A DNA stretch of 64,000 nt from Halicephalobus mephisto (lineage: Eukaryota; Nematoda; Chromadorea; Rhabditida; Panagrolaimidae): assembly GCA_009193035.1 (NCBI GenBank), contig SWDT01000009.1, positions 248,001-312,000 on the forward strand, read 5' to 3'. The notes beneath the pieces are model-generated. The model did not search any database. It was not told the DNA's origin and saw nothing but the letters and a program-made list of their open reading frames with translations. The position numbers and the translations under genes are program-made. Below, one piece after another: positions 46,850 through 58,803 of this stretch (its first letter is position 1; each line of letters begins with the position of its first letter).

Positions 46850-49800
46850 TTTGATATTAAAAAATCACTTTTTTCAATATTTTTTATATAAAAATCACTT
46901 TTTTCAATATTTTTATATATAAAAATTACTTTTTTCCGACTTTTTTATATATTAAAAATACTTTTCTGAAATATTTCCATATATAAAAATCAATTTTTTA
47001 AAAACTTTTTTTTAATATAAAAATTAATTTAAAAAAAATTTTTATATATAAAACTTAATTTTTTTCAATATTTTTATATATAAAACTTAATTTTTTCCGA
47101 CTTTTTTATATTAAAAATACTTTCTGAAATATTTTCATATAAAAAAATCAATTTTTTAAAAATTTTTATATAAAACTTAATTTTAAAAAAATTTTTATAT
47201 ATAAAACGTAATTTTTAAAAAATTTTTATATATAAAAATTAAGTTTTTCGAATTTTTTATATAAAAAATATTTTTCTGAAATATTCCCATATAAAAAATC
47301 AATTTTTTTTCGACGTTTTTTAATTAATCAAATTGTGAATTTTTTCTTTCTTCCTCGTGATCGATTCTGATAAAAATAGCCATTGAAATAGTTGACGATA
47401 AATACGGTAGAAAATATGAGAGATCAAACGATTATCAGGCCGGGACGAGTGCAATATTACTCCGTGATAGAACATTCCAAACGTCCCGTCCTGATTGGCA
47501 TTCGATCAAAAATAATTTCGAAATTATTACATTATTTCGAAATAATCAGATTTTTTATGGAAATAACGACTCTGGAACAAAACTAGCGGTTCTACTGCGC
47601 GATTGAACATGTATTTTCTGCCAAAACAAAAATCGGAAACTGGAGGAGGGACGAAACTCCTTGTTGACAGCCAAGGACGCTGGCATTCTTTCTGTTGCCC
47701 GCCAAAACGACGATACACATCTTTGGACTTGAGGACACGCAGAACCAGAAACGGGTTATGGGGAACGAAAGTCGGAATCAGCTGCTCATGTGATGAATCT
47801 CATGAATCGGCCAATTTTGAAAATTTTCAGTAAAAAAGTAAAAAGACGTTTGTCCCGAGCTTACGGCTAAAAACTCACCGACGAAAAAAGCGGCAATCAA
47901 GTCCTGTGGTGATTGATGGCAACGAACAGACTTGTTTTAAAAAGACAACTGAACGAAAGTACGAAGACAACCAAGTCCGCTTTATATGGAATCCAGATCC
48001 ACGCCCAGACACAAACCTGAAATAATCTTACGCAATCCTGTTTTTTTCGTTAAATAAAATAAAATCGGATACAGCGTTGCCCGATCTGCCCTCAGGCATT
48101 TGTACAATCCTTTGCCCGGTTCTTCAAAACAGAATTAATAGTAAAAAAACCTCATCAATCCAAAAATAAAAACTTTGTCAATTTAGGAAAGTAAAAAATT
48201 AGTCGAAAATCAGGTATTTCGTGATGAGAGATAATTTTTAAATTCACCGTTTTAAAAATTTTTAAGTAAAAAAACTAATGAAAAAAAATGAAATATTTCG
48301 TGTTAGAATTAAATTTTTAAATTTTTTTAAAATTGTTTTTAAATAAAAAAGATATTGAAAAATTTGATTAAATTAAAAAAAAGAAAAAATGAAATATTTA
48401 GTATTAGAATTTCATTTTTAAATTATTTTTAAATAAAAAAGATATTGAAAAAATTCGATCAAATTAAAAAAAATGAAATATTTAGTGTTAGAATTTAATT
48501 TTAAAATTTTTTTAAAATTGTTTTTAAATAAAAAAATATTGAAAAAATTTGATTAAATTAAAAAAAAGAAAAAATGAAATATTTAGTATTAGAATTTCAT
48601 TTTTAAATTATTTTTAAATAAAAAAAATATTGAAAAAATTTGATTAAATTAAAAAAATGAAATATTTCGTGTTGAGACTTAATTTCTAAATTTAATTTTT
48701 AAATTATTTTTAAATAAAAAATTATTGAAAAAATTCGATCAAATTAAAAAAATGAAATATTTCGTGTTAGAATTTAATTTTTTAGTTATTTTTTAATTTT
48801 TTTAAAATAAAAAACTTAATCAAATTAAAAAAAAATATTTCGTGTTCAGACTTAATTTCTAAATTTACTACTTTTTAATTTTTTTAAATAAAAAACTTAA
48901 TCAAGTTAAGAAAATTTAAAAAATCCCGTATTTCGTACTAAAATATAATTTCTAAATTTAACTTGTTTTTATTTTTCCATTTTTTCTTTTTTGAAGTCGA
49001 AAAAACCATCAGTTTAAAAAAAATAAAAAAACAATTAAAATCAAAAATTTCTCGTTAGAACTTAATTTTTAAATTTAAATTTCTTATTTTTTTAAAATAT
49101 TTAAAAAAATTCAATCAAATTAAAAAAGAAAAAAAATCAAGAAATTCGTGCTAGGATATAAATTTAAAATTTATATTTTTTTATTTTTTTAAAATTTAAT
49201 CAAATTAGAAAAAAATCAAAAATTTCGTATTTGAATTTAATTTAAAATTTTTTATTTTTTATTTTTTTTAAATTTGATTAAATTAGAGAAAAATAAAAAA
49301 TTTCGTGTTGAGATTCAAATTTTAAATTTATTTTTGTTATTTTTATTTTGTGAAATGGAAAAACTGACAAACTTGATCAGTTCGAACAAGGAAAAGTCAG
49401 AATCAGAAATTTCGTGTTGAGACCCGATTTCTGAATTCGGCATGTCGGTCATTTTTTCCTTTTGTAATTTATCAAAATGGAAAAACTGGCAAAAAACCCC
49501 ATCAATCCAGAACAGACCGAAATCAGGTATTTCGTGTCAAGATCCAATTTCTGAATTTTGTATGTTAGTCCCTCATTTTTTATTTTTTCCAAACTGCAAA
49601 AAATGGTTTAAACAACCTCATCAATCTCAAACAGCAAAAGTAAGTGAAAATCAGATATTTATTTTATCAAAATTAACGGTCAAAGTTCAAGGTCAAAATT
49701 TGGACTTTTCGTGGTAGGACAGGATTTTAGAAGTTAGAACTTTTCGTGGTAGGATAGGATTTTTGGAATTTGAAGTTTTCGTGGTAAGACATGGTTTTTT

Positions 49801-51553
49801 GAATTTGAAGTTTTCGTGGTAAGATTCAATCCTTGAAATTTGGACTTTTCGCAATAAGACTCAATTTCTAAAATTTCAAATTCCCGTGCCAAGACATAAC
49901 TTTCGAAATTCGAACTTTTCATATTAGTAAGCATCTGTGAATTTTTGTATTTCAAAAATCTGTTTTATTTAAATTGATAGTTGAAAATTAACAAAATTGT
50001 TCTAATTCAAACATGATTTAAAAGTTGTATTTTAAAATGAAACATTCCAATTTTAATTTTAAAAGTTGAATTTCAAAATTGGTAAAAATAAAACACAGAT
50101 ATTCGAATTATCAAAGTTGGAAATTAAGATTTGGGATCAAGATTTGAATTTTTGTATTAATAAGCATCTGTGAATCTTTCTATTTCAAAAATCTGTTTTA
50201 TTTAAATTGATAGTTGAAAATTAACTAGATTTTTCTAATCCAAACATGATTCAAAAGTTGTATTTTAAAATGAAAAATTCCAATTTTAATTTTAAGCGTT
50301 GAATTTCAAAATTGGTAAAAATAAAACACAGATATTCGTGTTGAATCGAATTTTTAGAATTGGCACGTCTGTCTTTGTTTTTATTTTTCATCTAGAAACC
50401 AGTTCAAATTTGCTTCTTTGACGGTCCAATTTCAGTTTTTCTTGTAACGATTCTGATGACACAACTTTCTTTTTTCATTTTAGGCCGATGACGCGATAAG
50501 AACAGAAAAAAGAAACATGCTCTGGATTACGCGAAGACCGGATTTGCCGACTTCAGAAACCGGCTCTCCAGATTTGTGGTTGTGGAATTTCGTTTTTTAT
50601 TTTGAAAAATCAATTTGATAAAATTCATCGATTTTCAAAAAAATGCAAAAAAATAAAAATCAAAAACTTTTTCAACGAAAGAAATTTTACACATTAAAAA
50701 TTTTCCAAAAATCTATTTTGAATTTTTCCTTCAAAGTCATCAAACTGGATCGGCAAAACTGGTCCAGATTGAAATTCATTTTGAAGCTTCATTTTTCAAA
50801 AATTAAAAATATTATTAATGAAATTTTTGCATTCCAAAATTTCGTAAAAAATAATTTTTTAAATTTAAAGAAAATCGACTTTAAAGTTTTATAAATAAAA
50901 TAATTTTCGAATTTCATAAAAAAATAATTTTCGAATTTCATAAAAAAAGTTGATTTTTAAATTTCATAAAAAAAATAATTTTCGAATTTTATAAAAAAGT
51001 GATTTTCGAACTTCATAAAAAAATAATTTTCGAATTTCATAAAAAAAGTTGATTTTTGAGTTTTATAAATAAAATAATTTTTGAATTTCATAAAAAAGTT
51101 GATTTTTAAATTTTGTAAAAAAGTTGATTTTCGAATTTTATAAAAAAGTTGATTTTTGAGTTTTATAAATAAAATAATTTTTGAATCTTTGAGGAATTCA
51201 GAAAAAATAGTGATGCTCTTGTGACCTGTGACCTTTGTAGACATCGACATCACCTGTTGATCGGATTTTTGCTCTTTAGTCCAGAGGAATAATTACGGTT
51301 TTTTGTACATGAAAAATAATTTTCATAATTAAAATTTCAAAAAGCAAAAAATTTCCAATTATTGAAGAATTTAAAAAATTTTCGAAAATTTCGAAGATTT
51401 CAGAATATTCCAGATTTTATAGAAATTTTTAAATTTCAGTGAAAAGTTAAAATATTTCTCATTTGGATTTTCTGAAATTTTAAAAAGTTTATATTGGAAT
51501 TGTTTTTACATGATATTTGTTATCAGATTTTATAAAATAACATATTTTTAAAC
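46850..51553. repeat. Gene-free interval with several arrays
   Basis: 46860-47320 is a minisatellite of TTTTTATATATAAAAATTAC type. 47340-48130 has ordinary complexity and is a possible promoter of AGXT2; its short open frames have no recognisable features. 48220-49330 is a ~90-190 bp array with GAAATATTTCGTGTTAGAAT. 49380-49930 has TTTCGTGTTGAGAC words and ~40-bp units of GAAGTTTTCGTGGTAAGACA. 49925-50340 is a 233-bp unit duplicated (GTAAGCATCTGTGAA at about 49927 and 50160). 50885-51190 is a ~30-bp array of AAAAAAGTTGATTTTTAAAT. Confidence 0.6.
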
Positions 51554-53141
51554 TTAATGATATGGAATATTTGAATTCTGTGTTCTGGAGGAAACTGAGT
51601 TTACTATGGGCTGTGCAGTGGTTGAATTTTTCACAATGATTATTGTTGTTTTTTTCAAGCACTTCAAATGAATTCCTATGTTCCCAAGAATGAACTTCTT
51701 AAACATCTCGATCAAGGTTTTTCTGTAAGGTGTGATGACCAGAAGCATCACGAAGTTGTCGAGAACAGAATGAAAGGTACACAACATGAGGGTCGTTTCA
51801 GCAATGATGTTCACGTTTGGCCATTCTTTCCAGGCTCCGAAGACGATTCCGACATCCGGAATCAAAATCATAACTTGTGGAAGAAGAATTTGAACAGTTA
51901 AAGCCAGAAGTAGATTTTTGTGGAGTTTGTAGGTTTTCTGGGACATTGCCGCCTTCATTTCCCGAAGCTTGTACAGTATAGTTAAGATACATCCAATTTC
52001 GATCAAAGGCACGATCAGGAAGATGAAAACCAAGACGATGATGAAGAAATACACAAGAATGGGGTTTTCTTCAACATCGTAGCCGAAGACAGCTTCATTC
52101 TCCAATATGGGGGCCAATTGGGGGAATCTCTGGAATTTTCAACTACAGTATTGTAAAAATTAAACTTGATTACGGAAAAATCTCGATATCGGTTTTTAAT
52201 AATTAAATATTTAAGATACCAAATGTTTTTCTAGGTCTTCAATGCGTTACAGAAGATTTTTAGAAATTTCTACGAGACTTCTGAAAAACGTTAGAAACTT
52301 CTAGAGTTCTAATTTATTAATTAACAGCAACCTTACTTGCAGAGTTTTGTTTTTGATGATGTCAGAAGGAACATAACTGAAGTGCATCATTCCTCCGAGG
52401 AGAATTGTCGGGAATCCGTGGACAACGATGACTGCAACTAATCCCATCCAACTCATTATTATACGGTAATAATACGTGTCCATCAGTGCAACCAGTCTAT
52501 AAAAGAAACCACACACCATCGAACACATGTACAATGTGATCTGAAATTATATCTTTTCATATCAATGGATCCTTCAAGGATGCTCACCAAAACTATGCTC
52601 ATGACCATCCCCCAATGACCTCCGATATCTCCAATGATTTTACTTGGTCCTTGAACAAAGGCGGCTGGAATAGGGAAGAACGGCACAGGTCGCCAGTAAA
52701 CAGTCAACTGGATATCGTGGATAAAACTGATAACAGCAATATTGAGAAGGAAGATTTTATAATCCTTCATTTCTTTCGGAGTTTTGAACATTATCAACCA
52801 AAAAACAACAAAGTGCATCAAAAGTGAAATGGTGCCGTTGACGGACAGAACGTTGAGGTAGCTCGGGGCCAGCCAGGCGTTGAAGTCTTCATCAAGATCC
52901 CAGGATTCTAGTGGCTTAATAGAACCATTCTGAATCCCTTTTTTAACTCTTCAGCCTTATTAACCACTATCGAGTAATAGTCCCTAATATCCATGTTAAA
53001 CAGTTCCTTAATTTCTGGACAATGAGGGAAATAACTGAGAGTATTCAATACTAATAATAATAATAATATAAAAACAATGAGAATAATTATAAAGGATAAT
53101 AAAAACCAGCACAACGGATATTTTCCACCACAGCAAAACAA
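51554..53141 (-). pseudogene. Chemoreceptor-like 7TM gene, copy 1, frameshifted
   Basis: Nematode Str-superfamily serpentine receptor, most like Sri/Srh (FKTPKEMKDYKIFLLNIA, PVPFFPIPA, PYRKTL near the last helix), expected in sensory-neuron membranes. Exons: 53141-52588, 52540-52337 and 52129-51554, same splice sites as copy 2. In the first exon the A-run after EELKK is one base shorter than in copy 2, so the frame shifts and stops at about 52905; it is open again downstream. Without a start codon after the break, a functional receptor would lack the N-terminus, hence the call as pseudogene. A sequencing error in a homopolymer is the alternative. The first exon has no in-frame ATG at its 5' end in either copy. 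Confidence 0.7.
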
Positions 53142-53522
53142 TTAATTAATCCACAGACTTTCAGCTCCAGTGTGAAAAACAACGAGATATTGGGACTTTC
53201 ACTATATGAACAATAACAGGTTGAAAATAATAATTTGAAAATAATACAACTGGCACTAAGCGCTCTTCAATCTACAATATACCAGACAATATATAAAGCT
53301 TTTGCTTAGACGACTCTAAGTCACGGTCTAGTGAAATTGATTCTTCTACACTAAATGCTAAAAGTGAAAACAGGTGGTACTTTTTAATTCACTTGTAATT
53401 TGTCTGAAAAATTAGTTTCAACACCACATAAAGTAATCGAAATATTGAGATTGTCTAGTAAACTTTTATCAAAAACAACAACAAATTACAAAAAACCTCG
53501 TCATCGAACTTTGTTGGACTAA
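51554..53522. repeat. Segmental duplication, copy 1 (chemoreceptor gene and 5' flank)
   Basis: Near-identical to 56121-58137. The match includes both first exons, intron 1, and about 380 bp of 5' flank, and ends abruptly at TTTGTTGGACTA. Intron 2 and the last 35 codons are much less similar. Confidence 0.85.
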
Positions 53523-53526
53523 CAAA

Positions 53527-54008
53527 AGAAGTCACTTTAGTCGCAGTGGCCTTTTAGAATAAGTTGTATATGATCTTGTAACACTTGACATGTAGATTCT
53601 GAATATGTATTCAATTTCTGCTAAACGCTTTTGTAGAATGAGAAAATGAGATAAATGTGCAAAATTTCATATATCGCACGCTGAAAAAATGAAATGGTAC
53701 CCTCTTGTCTTTTGTTGAAGTTCGGCGACTTCATTTTGAGGACATTCGTTTTCCACTTTAACCAATTTTAATAATTTTTTCCAGAAGTAAATGTATTTTT
53801 TGCATTGGTTATAACTATTTCATTGGTTTTTTGAACAAACGATCAGAAGTGCAAAAAAACTCAATCCTAAATTTAGAAATTTTCCTGATTATTTCGCTTT
53901 AGAAGATTGTTTAGCAAAAATGGAATACAGGTTCTGAACCAGTATTTTGATAGCTACAAAATGATATATAACTCATTTCAAATGGTCACTTCGACTAAAG
54001 TGACTTCT
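53527..54008. mobile_element. MITE family B, copy 2
   Basis: AGAAGTCACTTTAGTCGCAG on the left pairs with CGACTAAAGTGACTTCT on the right (about 25 bp). It shares its right-internal part with 43947-44369. It starts four bases after the end of the segmental duplication. Confidence 0.8.
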
Positions 54009-54059
54009 CTTGTAAGATGTCAAAACTACTTCCACATTTGATATCATCTGTTTCTTGCT

Positions 54060-54345
54060 TGACAAGAATCTATGGACTTGAATTATATTTCTCCAACAAT
54101 ATTGAAAAAATCTGCTTCCCTATTGTCATGAATTATTTAATGACTAATACCCCAACAATCTATGAAATCGCAGAGATATTTCTAGTTTCCCACTAACATC
54201 TGCAAAATCTGAAAGAGTTTTTTCAATTGCATCTTGGCTTTCTGAACATAGACGGAGTAGAATGAGTGAACAAAGATTGAATGCAAAGATTTTAGGTCAT
54301 TTGAATCGTTTTTTTAGTTCACAAAGATATACTATTTTTCTGATG
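54060..54345 (+). pseudogene. hAT-family transposase relic (C-terminal dimerisation domain)
   Basis: Reading the plus strand gives NTPTIYEIAEIFLVS in one frame. A one-base shift later it gives PLTSAKSERVFSIASWLSEH, RRSRMSEQRLNAKILGHLN. The SA.SERVFS and RRSRM.E blocks are the signature of the hAT dimerisation domain. The frame break and lack of any upstream catalytic region show it is dead. Confidence 0.8.
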
Positions 54346-55089
54346 GGAAGTCATTTTTTTTGTTTTTTCAGGCAAATGGTTTTGTTTTTCATAACTGGTG
54401 TGATGTCTCGCTTTTAATAGATTTATTTGCACATGATCAGTAAATTTTTGTTTAAAATGCTTCGTTAGATTGTCTATAACATATCAAAGTTAGGACAACA
54501 ATGAAATTATATATAATCATATTTGCATAAGCAATTACAAATACAATCGTTAATACGAGATATAAATACAAGTGTTCGTTCTAGTGGCTTCATTAATGCT
54601 TGCAGATGATTGACAGCAGACAAAAATTAGAAATTATGAAATATCGAGAATTGTTAAAATCAACCAATTGTCATGAAAGGTGATATAAATAAACTACAGA
54701 TACTTCTAAGACCAGCGACGAAGAAGTTTTTAAGATTGACCAATTAAGCACTGAATACAAATAGGTTAAACTTAAAAATTTAGAAAAATCTTTCAACTAT
54801 ATATACAGATTTTTTAAAATTTCTGCACTGCATTCATATCCTTTTGATAAATTGATCTCTCATTATAATATTGCCAAACGAAAATTATGAGAAAACAAGA
54901 AATCAGGTTTTACTTTTCTTAAATCACATTCCATTACATTTTCTGAATTCTATTGAAAATATTGTCTCCAAAAGATAAAGACAAATCATTCAAGCTACTA
55001 ATCTAGAATTACGCAACTAAGAATGTTGTATAACATGAACTAGATTTGATTCTTTTAATTCCAAGATCCTAGAAAAAAATTTAATATAA
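54346..55089. other. Sequence between hAT relic and LTR fragment
   Basis: Ordinary-complexity AT-rich DNA, with no open frame or splice pattern worth calling. Possibly eroded transposon interior. Confidence 0.4.
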
Positions 55090-56028
55090 ATAACGTTAAA
55101 GCATACACTTAAAGTGCTGTATATTAATCTACCTCTGTTCCATGCTTCCAAGAATTTTCCTCATTCTCCAGTAAATTCATCATTTTCATCTTTAGATCTT
55201 CTACTGTTTTCTTCACTTCTTTCAAAACTGGGAGGACTCTGTGATTTATTCTCCGTCACTCATCTTCTTCCTGTGGTCTTTCTTCTTCTGCGGTTGCGTC
55301 CTTTGCCTCCTTGACTTCTTTTAGTTTCCTTATTGCTCCTTCATATTCCTGTTCCACTCTTGCTCTAGTCTCTTTGATCAGAATTTTTGCTTCTTTTCTA
55401 TTTTCCTTCTCAAACCGGAGTTGCGCTGCTTGTTCTATGGCTTTCTGCAGTCTATAGATGTAGAGGTTCAGTTATTTCTTAGCTTTCTTGGCCTTTTTCA
55501 TGGTAGAGTTTTTCGACATATTCGATTCTATACTTCCCGGGTCGTGACACCATGTAAAAAGAGATTTATGGAGTCTATACTTCTTCTACTGGACAGGACC
55601 AGATATAGATAGTGGCGAGTCGCAGCCAAGATATATAAAAACACTAAGCTTTATCTCTTACAAAATTGATAATAATAATTACAAAAGTTTCCCCGCCTGC
55701 GTTTTTTTCTTTCGTTGGGAGACCTTTTTCCGTTTTTCCTCTTTTACGTGGGTGCGGAACACGTATTTTTTGGCCTTCTCTTTTCCTATTCTTTTTTTAC
55801 CTTCGACGCCGTCGACAAATCCAAAGTGAGTGCAATTAAACTATTCACATATTATAAGATAGCAAACACCTCATTTGTTATAATAAAACTACAATTATCC
55901 AAATCTTTCATTCACTAAATCATGATAATCTTTCTCATTCAACATTAAATCAATTTTCGGTCTGACTTTTTACACTCCAAACCCGGTTGAGTTTGAGAGT
56001 ATTATATACTGTTTGATTTAACATAACA
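55090..56028 (-). mobile_element. LTR retrotransposon fragment: one LTR, primer-binding site, start of gag-like ORF
   Basis: On the minus strand an LTR of 476 bp runs 56028-55553, beginning TGTTATGT and ending TTTTACA, with a TATA-like GTATATAATACT near its start. Directly after it is TGGTGTCACGACCCGGG (55552-55536), which begins with TGG and has the form of a tRNA primer-binding site. An ATG at 55519 opens a Lys-rich, then strongly charged coiled-coil gag-like frame, interrupted by stop codons. No protease, reverse transcriptase or second LTR is found, so this is a truncated old insertion. Superfamily (Ty3 or BEL) cannot be told. Confidence 0.72.
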
Positions 56029-56120
56029 AAATCTACAATTCGCGACAAAATTTACAACTTGTCCCCTCAGTATTAAAATAACATTTATGTAAATTTATAA
56101 AACAATTGATTTATTTTTAT

Positions 56121-57755
56121 TTACATTTGATTTTGTAGATCATTGGAATTATGTGTTCTCGAAGAAACTTCATGGTTTGAAGGTTGTACACTAGCCGTGT
56201 TTCCTACTATTACTGTCGTCTGATTTTTGCAAGAATTGAAATAACCTTTTAAATTTCCAAGAATGAACTTCTTAAACATCTCGATCAAGGTTTTTCTATA
56301 AGGTGTGATGACCAGAAGCATCACGAAGTTGTCGAGAACAGAATGAAAGGTACACAAAATGAGGGCCGCTTCAGCAATGATGTTCACGTTTGACCATTCT
56401 TTCCAGGCTCCGAAGACGATTCCGACATCCGGAATCAAAATCATAACTTGTGGAAGAAGAATTTGAACAGTCAACGCCAGAAGTAGATTTTTGTGGAGTT
56501 TGTAGGTTTTCTGGGACATTGCTGCCTTCATTTCCCGAAGCTTGTACAGTATAGTTAAGATACATCCAATTTCGATCAAAGGCACGATCAGGAAGATGAA
56601 AACCAAGACGATGATGAAGAAATACACAAGAATGGGGTTTTCTTCAACATCGTAGCCGAAGACAGCTTCATTCTCTAATATGGGGGCCAATTGGGGGAAT
56701 CTCTGGAATTTTCAACTACAATATTGTAAAAATTAAACTTGATTACGAAGCAATCTCGATATCAGTTTTCAATAATTAAAAATTTAATATATGAAATATT
56801 CTTTTTAAAAATTTTGATTCGATGCTCGACAGCATCGGAAGATCGTATTACATTCTGAACCCTTCTGTAACGTCCTAGGACGTTCAAAAAACTAATATTT
56901 TAAGAAATTCCAATCTTCCACTGAATTCATCAAGTTAAAGCAATCAAACCTGTAAAGTTTTGTTTTTAATGATGTCAGAAGGAACATAACTGAGGTGCAT
57001 CATCCCTCCAAGAAGAATCGTCGGGAATCCGTGGACAACGATGACTGCAACTAATCCCATCCAACTCATTATTATACGGTAATAATACGTGTCCATCAGT
57101 GCAACCAGTCTATAAAAGAAACCACACACCATCGAACACATGTACAATGTGATCTGAAATTACATCTTTTCATATCAATGGATCTTTCAGGGATGCTTAC
57201 CAAAACTATGCTCATGACCATCCCCCAATGACCTCCAATATCTCCAATGATTTTACTTGGTCCTTGAACAAAAGCTGCCGGAACAGGAAAAAGTGGTACA
57301 GGTCGCCAGTAAATAGAAAATAGAATATCATGAAGAAAGCTGATAATAGCAATGTTGAGAAGGAAGATTTTATAATCCTTCATTTCCTTCGGAGTTTTGA
57401 ACATTATCAACCAAAAAACAACAAAGTGCATCAAAAGTGAAATGGTGCCGTTGACGGACAGAACGTTGAGGTAGCTCGGGGCCAGCCAGGCGTTGAAGTC
57501 TTCATCAAGATCCCAGGATTCTAGTGGCTTAATAGAACCATTCTGAATCTTTTTTTTTAACTCTTCAGCCTTATTAACCACTATTGAGTAATAGTCCCTA
57601 ATATCCATGTTAAAAAGTTCCTTAATTTCTGGACAATGAGGGAAATAACTGAGAGTATTCAATACTAATAATAATAATAATATAAAAACAATGAGAATAA
57701 TTATAAAGGATAATAAAAACCAGCACAACGGATATTTTCCACCACAGAAAAACAA
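56121..57755 (-). CDS. Str-superfamily (Sri/Srh-like) chemoreceptor, copy 2
   Basis: Seven-transmembrane receptor of the nematode chemosensory superfamily. Exons 57755-57201, 57153-56950 and 56702-56121 are all in phase 0 and keep an open frame of 447 codons. Conserved blocks: FKTPKEMKDYKIFLLNIA after TM1, YWRPVPLFPVPAAFVQG in the TM2-3 loop, FYRLVAL after TM3, MSQKTYKLHKNLLLAL before TM6 and PYRKTLIEMF after TM7. The first exon opens without an ATG (TTG at 57755 after a stop), so translation may begin at the ATG at 57608 (MDIRDYY), which would drop an extra hydrophobic segment. The C-tail differs from copy 1. Introns 1 and 2 are 47 and 247 bp. Confidence 0.85.
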
Positions 57756-58137
57756 TTAATTAATCCACAGACTTTCAGTTCTAGTGTGAAAAACAACGAG
57801 ATATTGGGACTTTCACTATATGAACAATAACAAGTTGAAAATAATAATTTGAAAATAATACAACTGGCACTAAGCGCTCTTCAATCTACAATATACCAGA
57901 CAATATATAAAGCTTTTGCTTAGACGGCTCTAAGTCACGGTCTAGTGAAATTGATTCTTTTACACTAAATGCTAAAAGTGAAAACAGGTGGAACTTTTTA
58001 ATTCACCTGTAACTTTTCTGAAAAAATTACTTTCAACACCACATAAAGTAATCGAAATATTGGGATTGTCTAGTAAACTTTTATCAAAAACAACAACAAA
58101 TTACAAAAAACCTCGTCATCGAACTTTGTTGGACTAA
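57756..58137 (-). promoter_or_regulatory. Duplicated 5' flank of chemoreceptor genes
   Basis: About 380 bp upstream of the first exon is almost identical to 53142-53522. It includes CAATATATAAAGC (TATA-like) and AGTCACGGTCTAGTGAAATT. Conservation through the non-coding flank reflects recent duplication, and it may be the shared promoter. Confidence 0.5.
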
Positions 58138-58803
58138 GACTTGGGCGGCAAAGATAAAGCTAAGATGGACCAAGTTGTGAAACTACAGATTCCGGGAGAT
58201 TACATTGAACCAGTGACAGAAGAGCTGACTTGAATATGGCCAAAAATGCAAACTAATTACACGAATTTTAATAGTGGCAGTAGAATCAGACGGTGTCATC
58301 TGAAAATCACAAGATTAAATATTTTGAATTACTGTGAAATTTTAGAATTTTAAAAAATTTGTAAGTCGAGTTTTCATGTTCATCTTGAAGTTACATTGCT
58401 CTAAAAATTACAAAGAAAGTTTTGTTTCGAAATTGTTCGAAGTGGATTCTTCTGATTTCTTAAGAATTTCCAAATTCCTGATATTTGTTTCAAAATTGTA
58501 TAGTTATAAAAGTAGAAGTGATTATTTTTACAAAATTGTCCCAGCACGAATTGCGAGAAACCCTTAAAACCCGTTTCGTGTGAGATCAAGTTTTCAGTGG
58601 CTTTTGAAACGTTTTAAAATCTCCAGATAGCGTTTTAGAACCTTGCAGCAACTTCCAGTGGTACCTAGCACGACTTTGAACTCTGTTGGATTAAGCCATT
58701 TAGATAAAACAAGACTGATCAGTCCTTGAAATCAACATGTTTTGAGTCAGATGGATTGATAACAGATTATTGGTCTGAGCATTGTTATTTTGCGTATAAA
58801 CAA
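58138..58803. other. Intergenic region, no gene seen
   Basis: Begins at the break-point of the duplication. 58140-58235 has a 30-codon open stretch (AKMDQVVKLQIPGDYIEPV) that looks protein-like but lacks a start, splice sites or known family. The rest is unremarkable AT-rich DNA. Confidence 0.4.

Noticed and set aside
47392..47833. Two 64-76 codon open frames
   Set aside because: No protein family, splice sites or signal; located in the probable promoter region of AGXT2.
51668..51901. Plus-strand frame in the chemoreceptor last exon
   Set aside because: Antisense shadow of the transmembrane exon, and it is broken by a stop in the equivalent position of the paralogue.
55536..55552. tRNA-3'-end-like sequence ending in CCA
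   Set aside because: No cloverleaf upstream; explained better as the primer-binding site of the minus-strand LTR element.
58140..58235. Short protein-like stretch with AKMDQVVKLQIPGDYIEPV
   Set aside because: Only about 30 codons, with no start, no splice partners and no recognised family, so not called as a gene.
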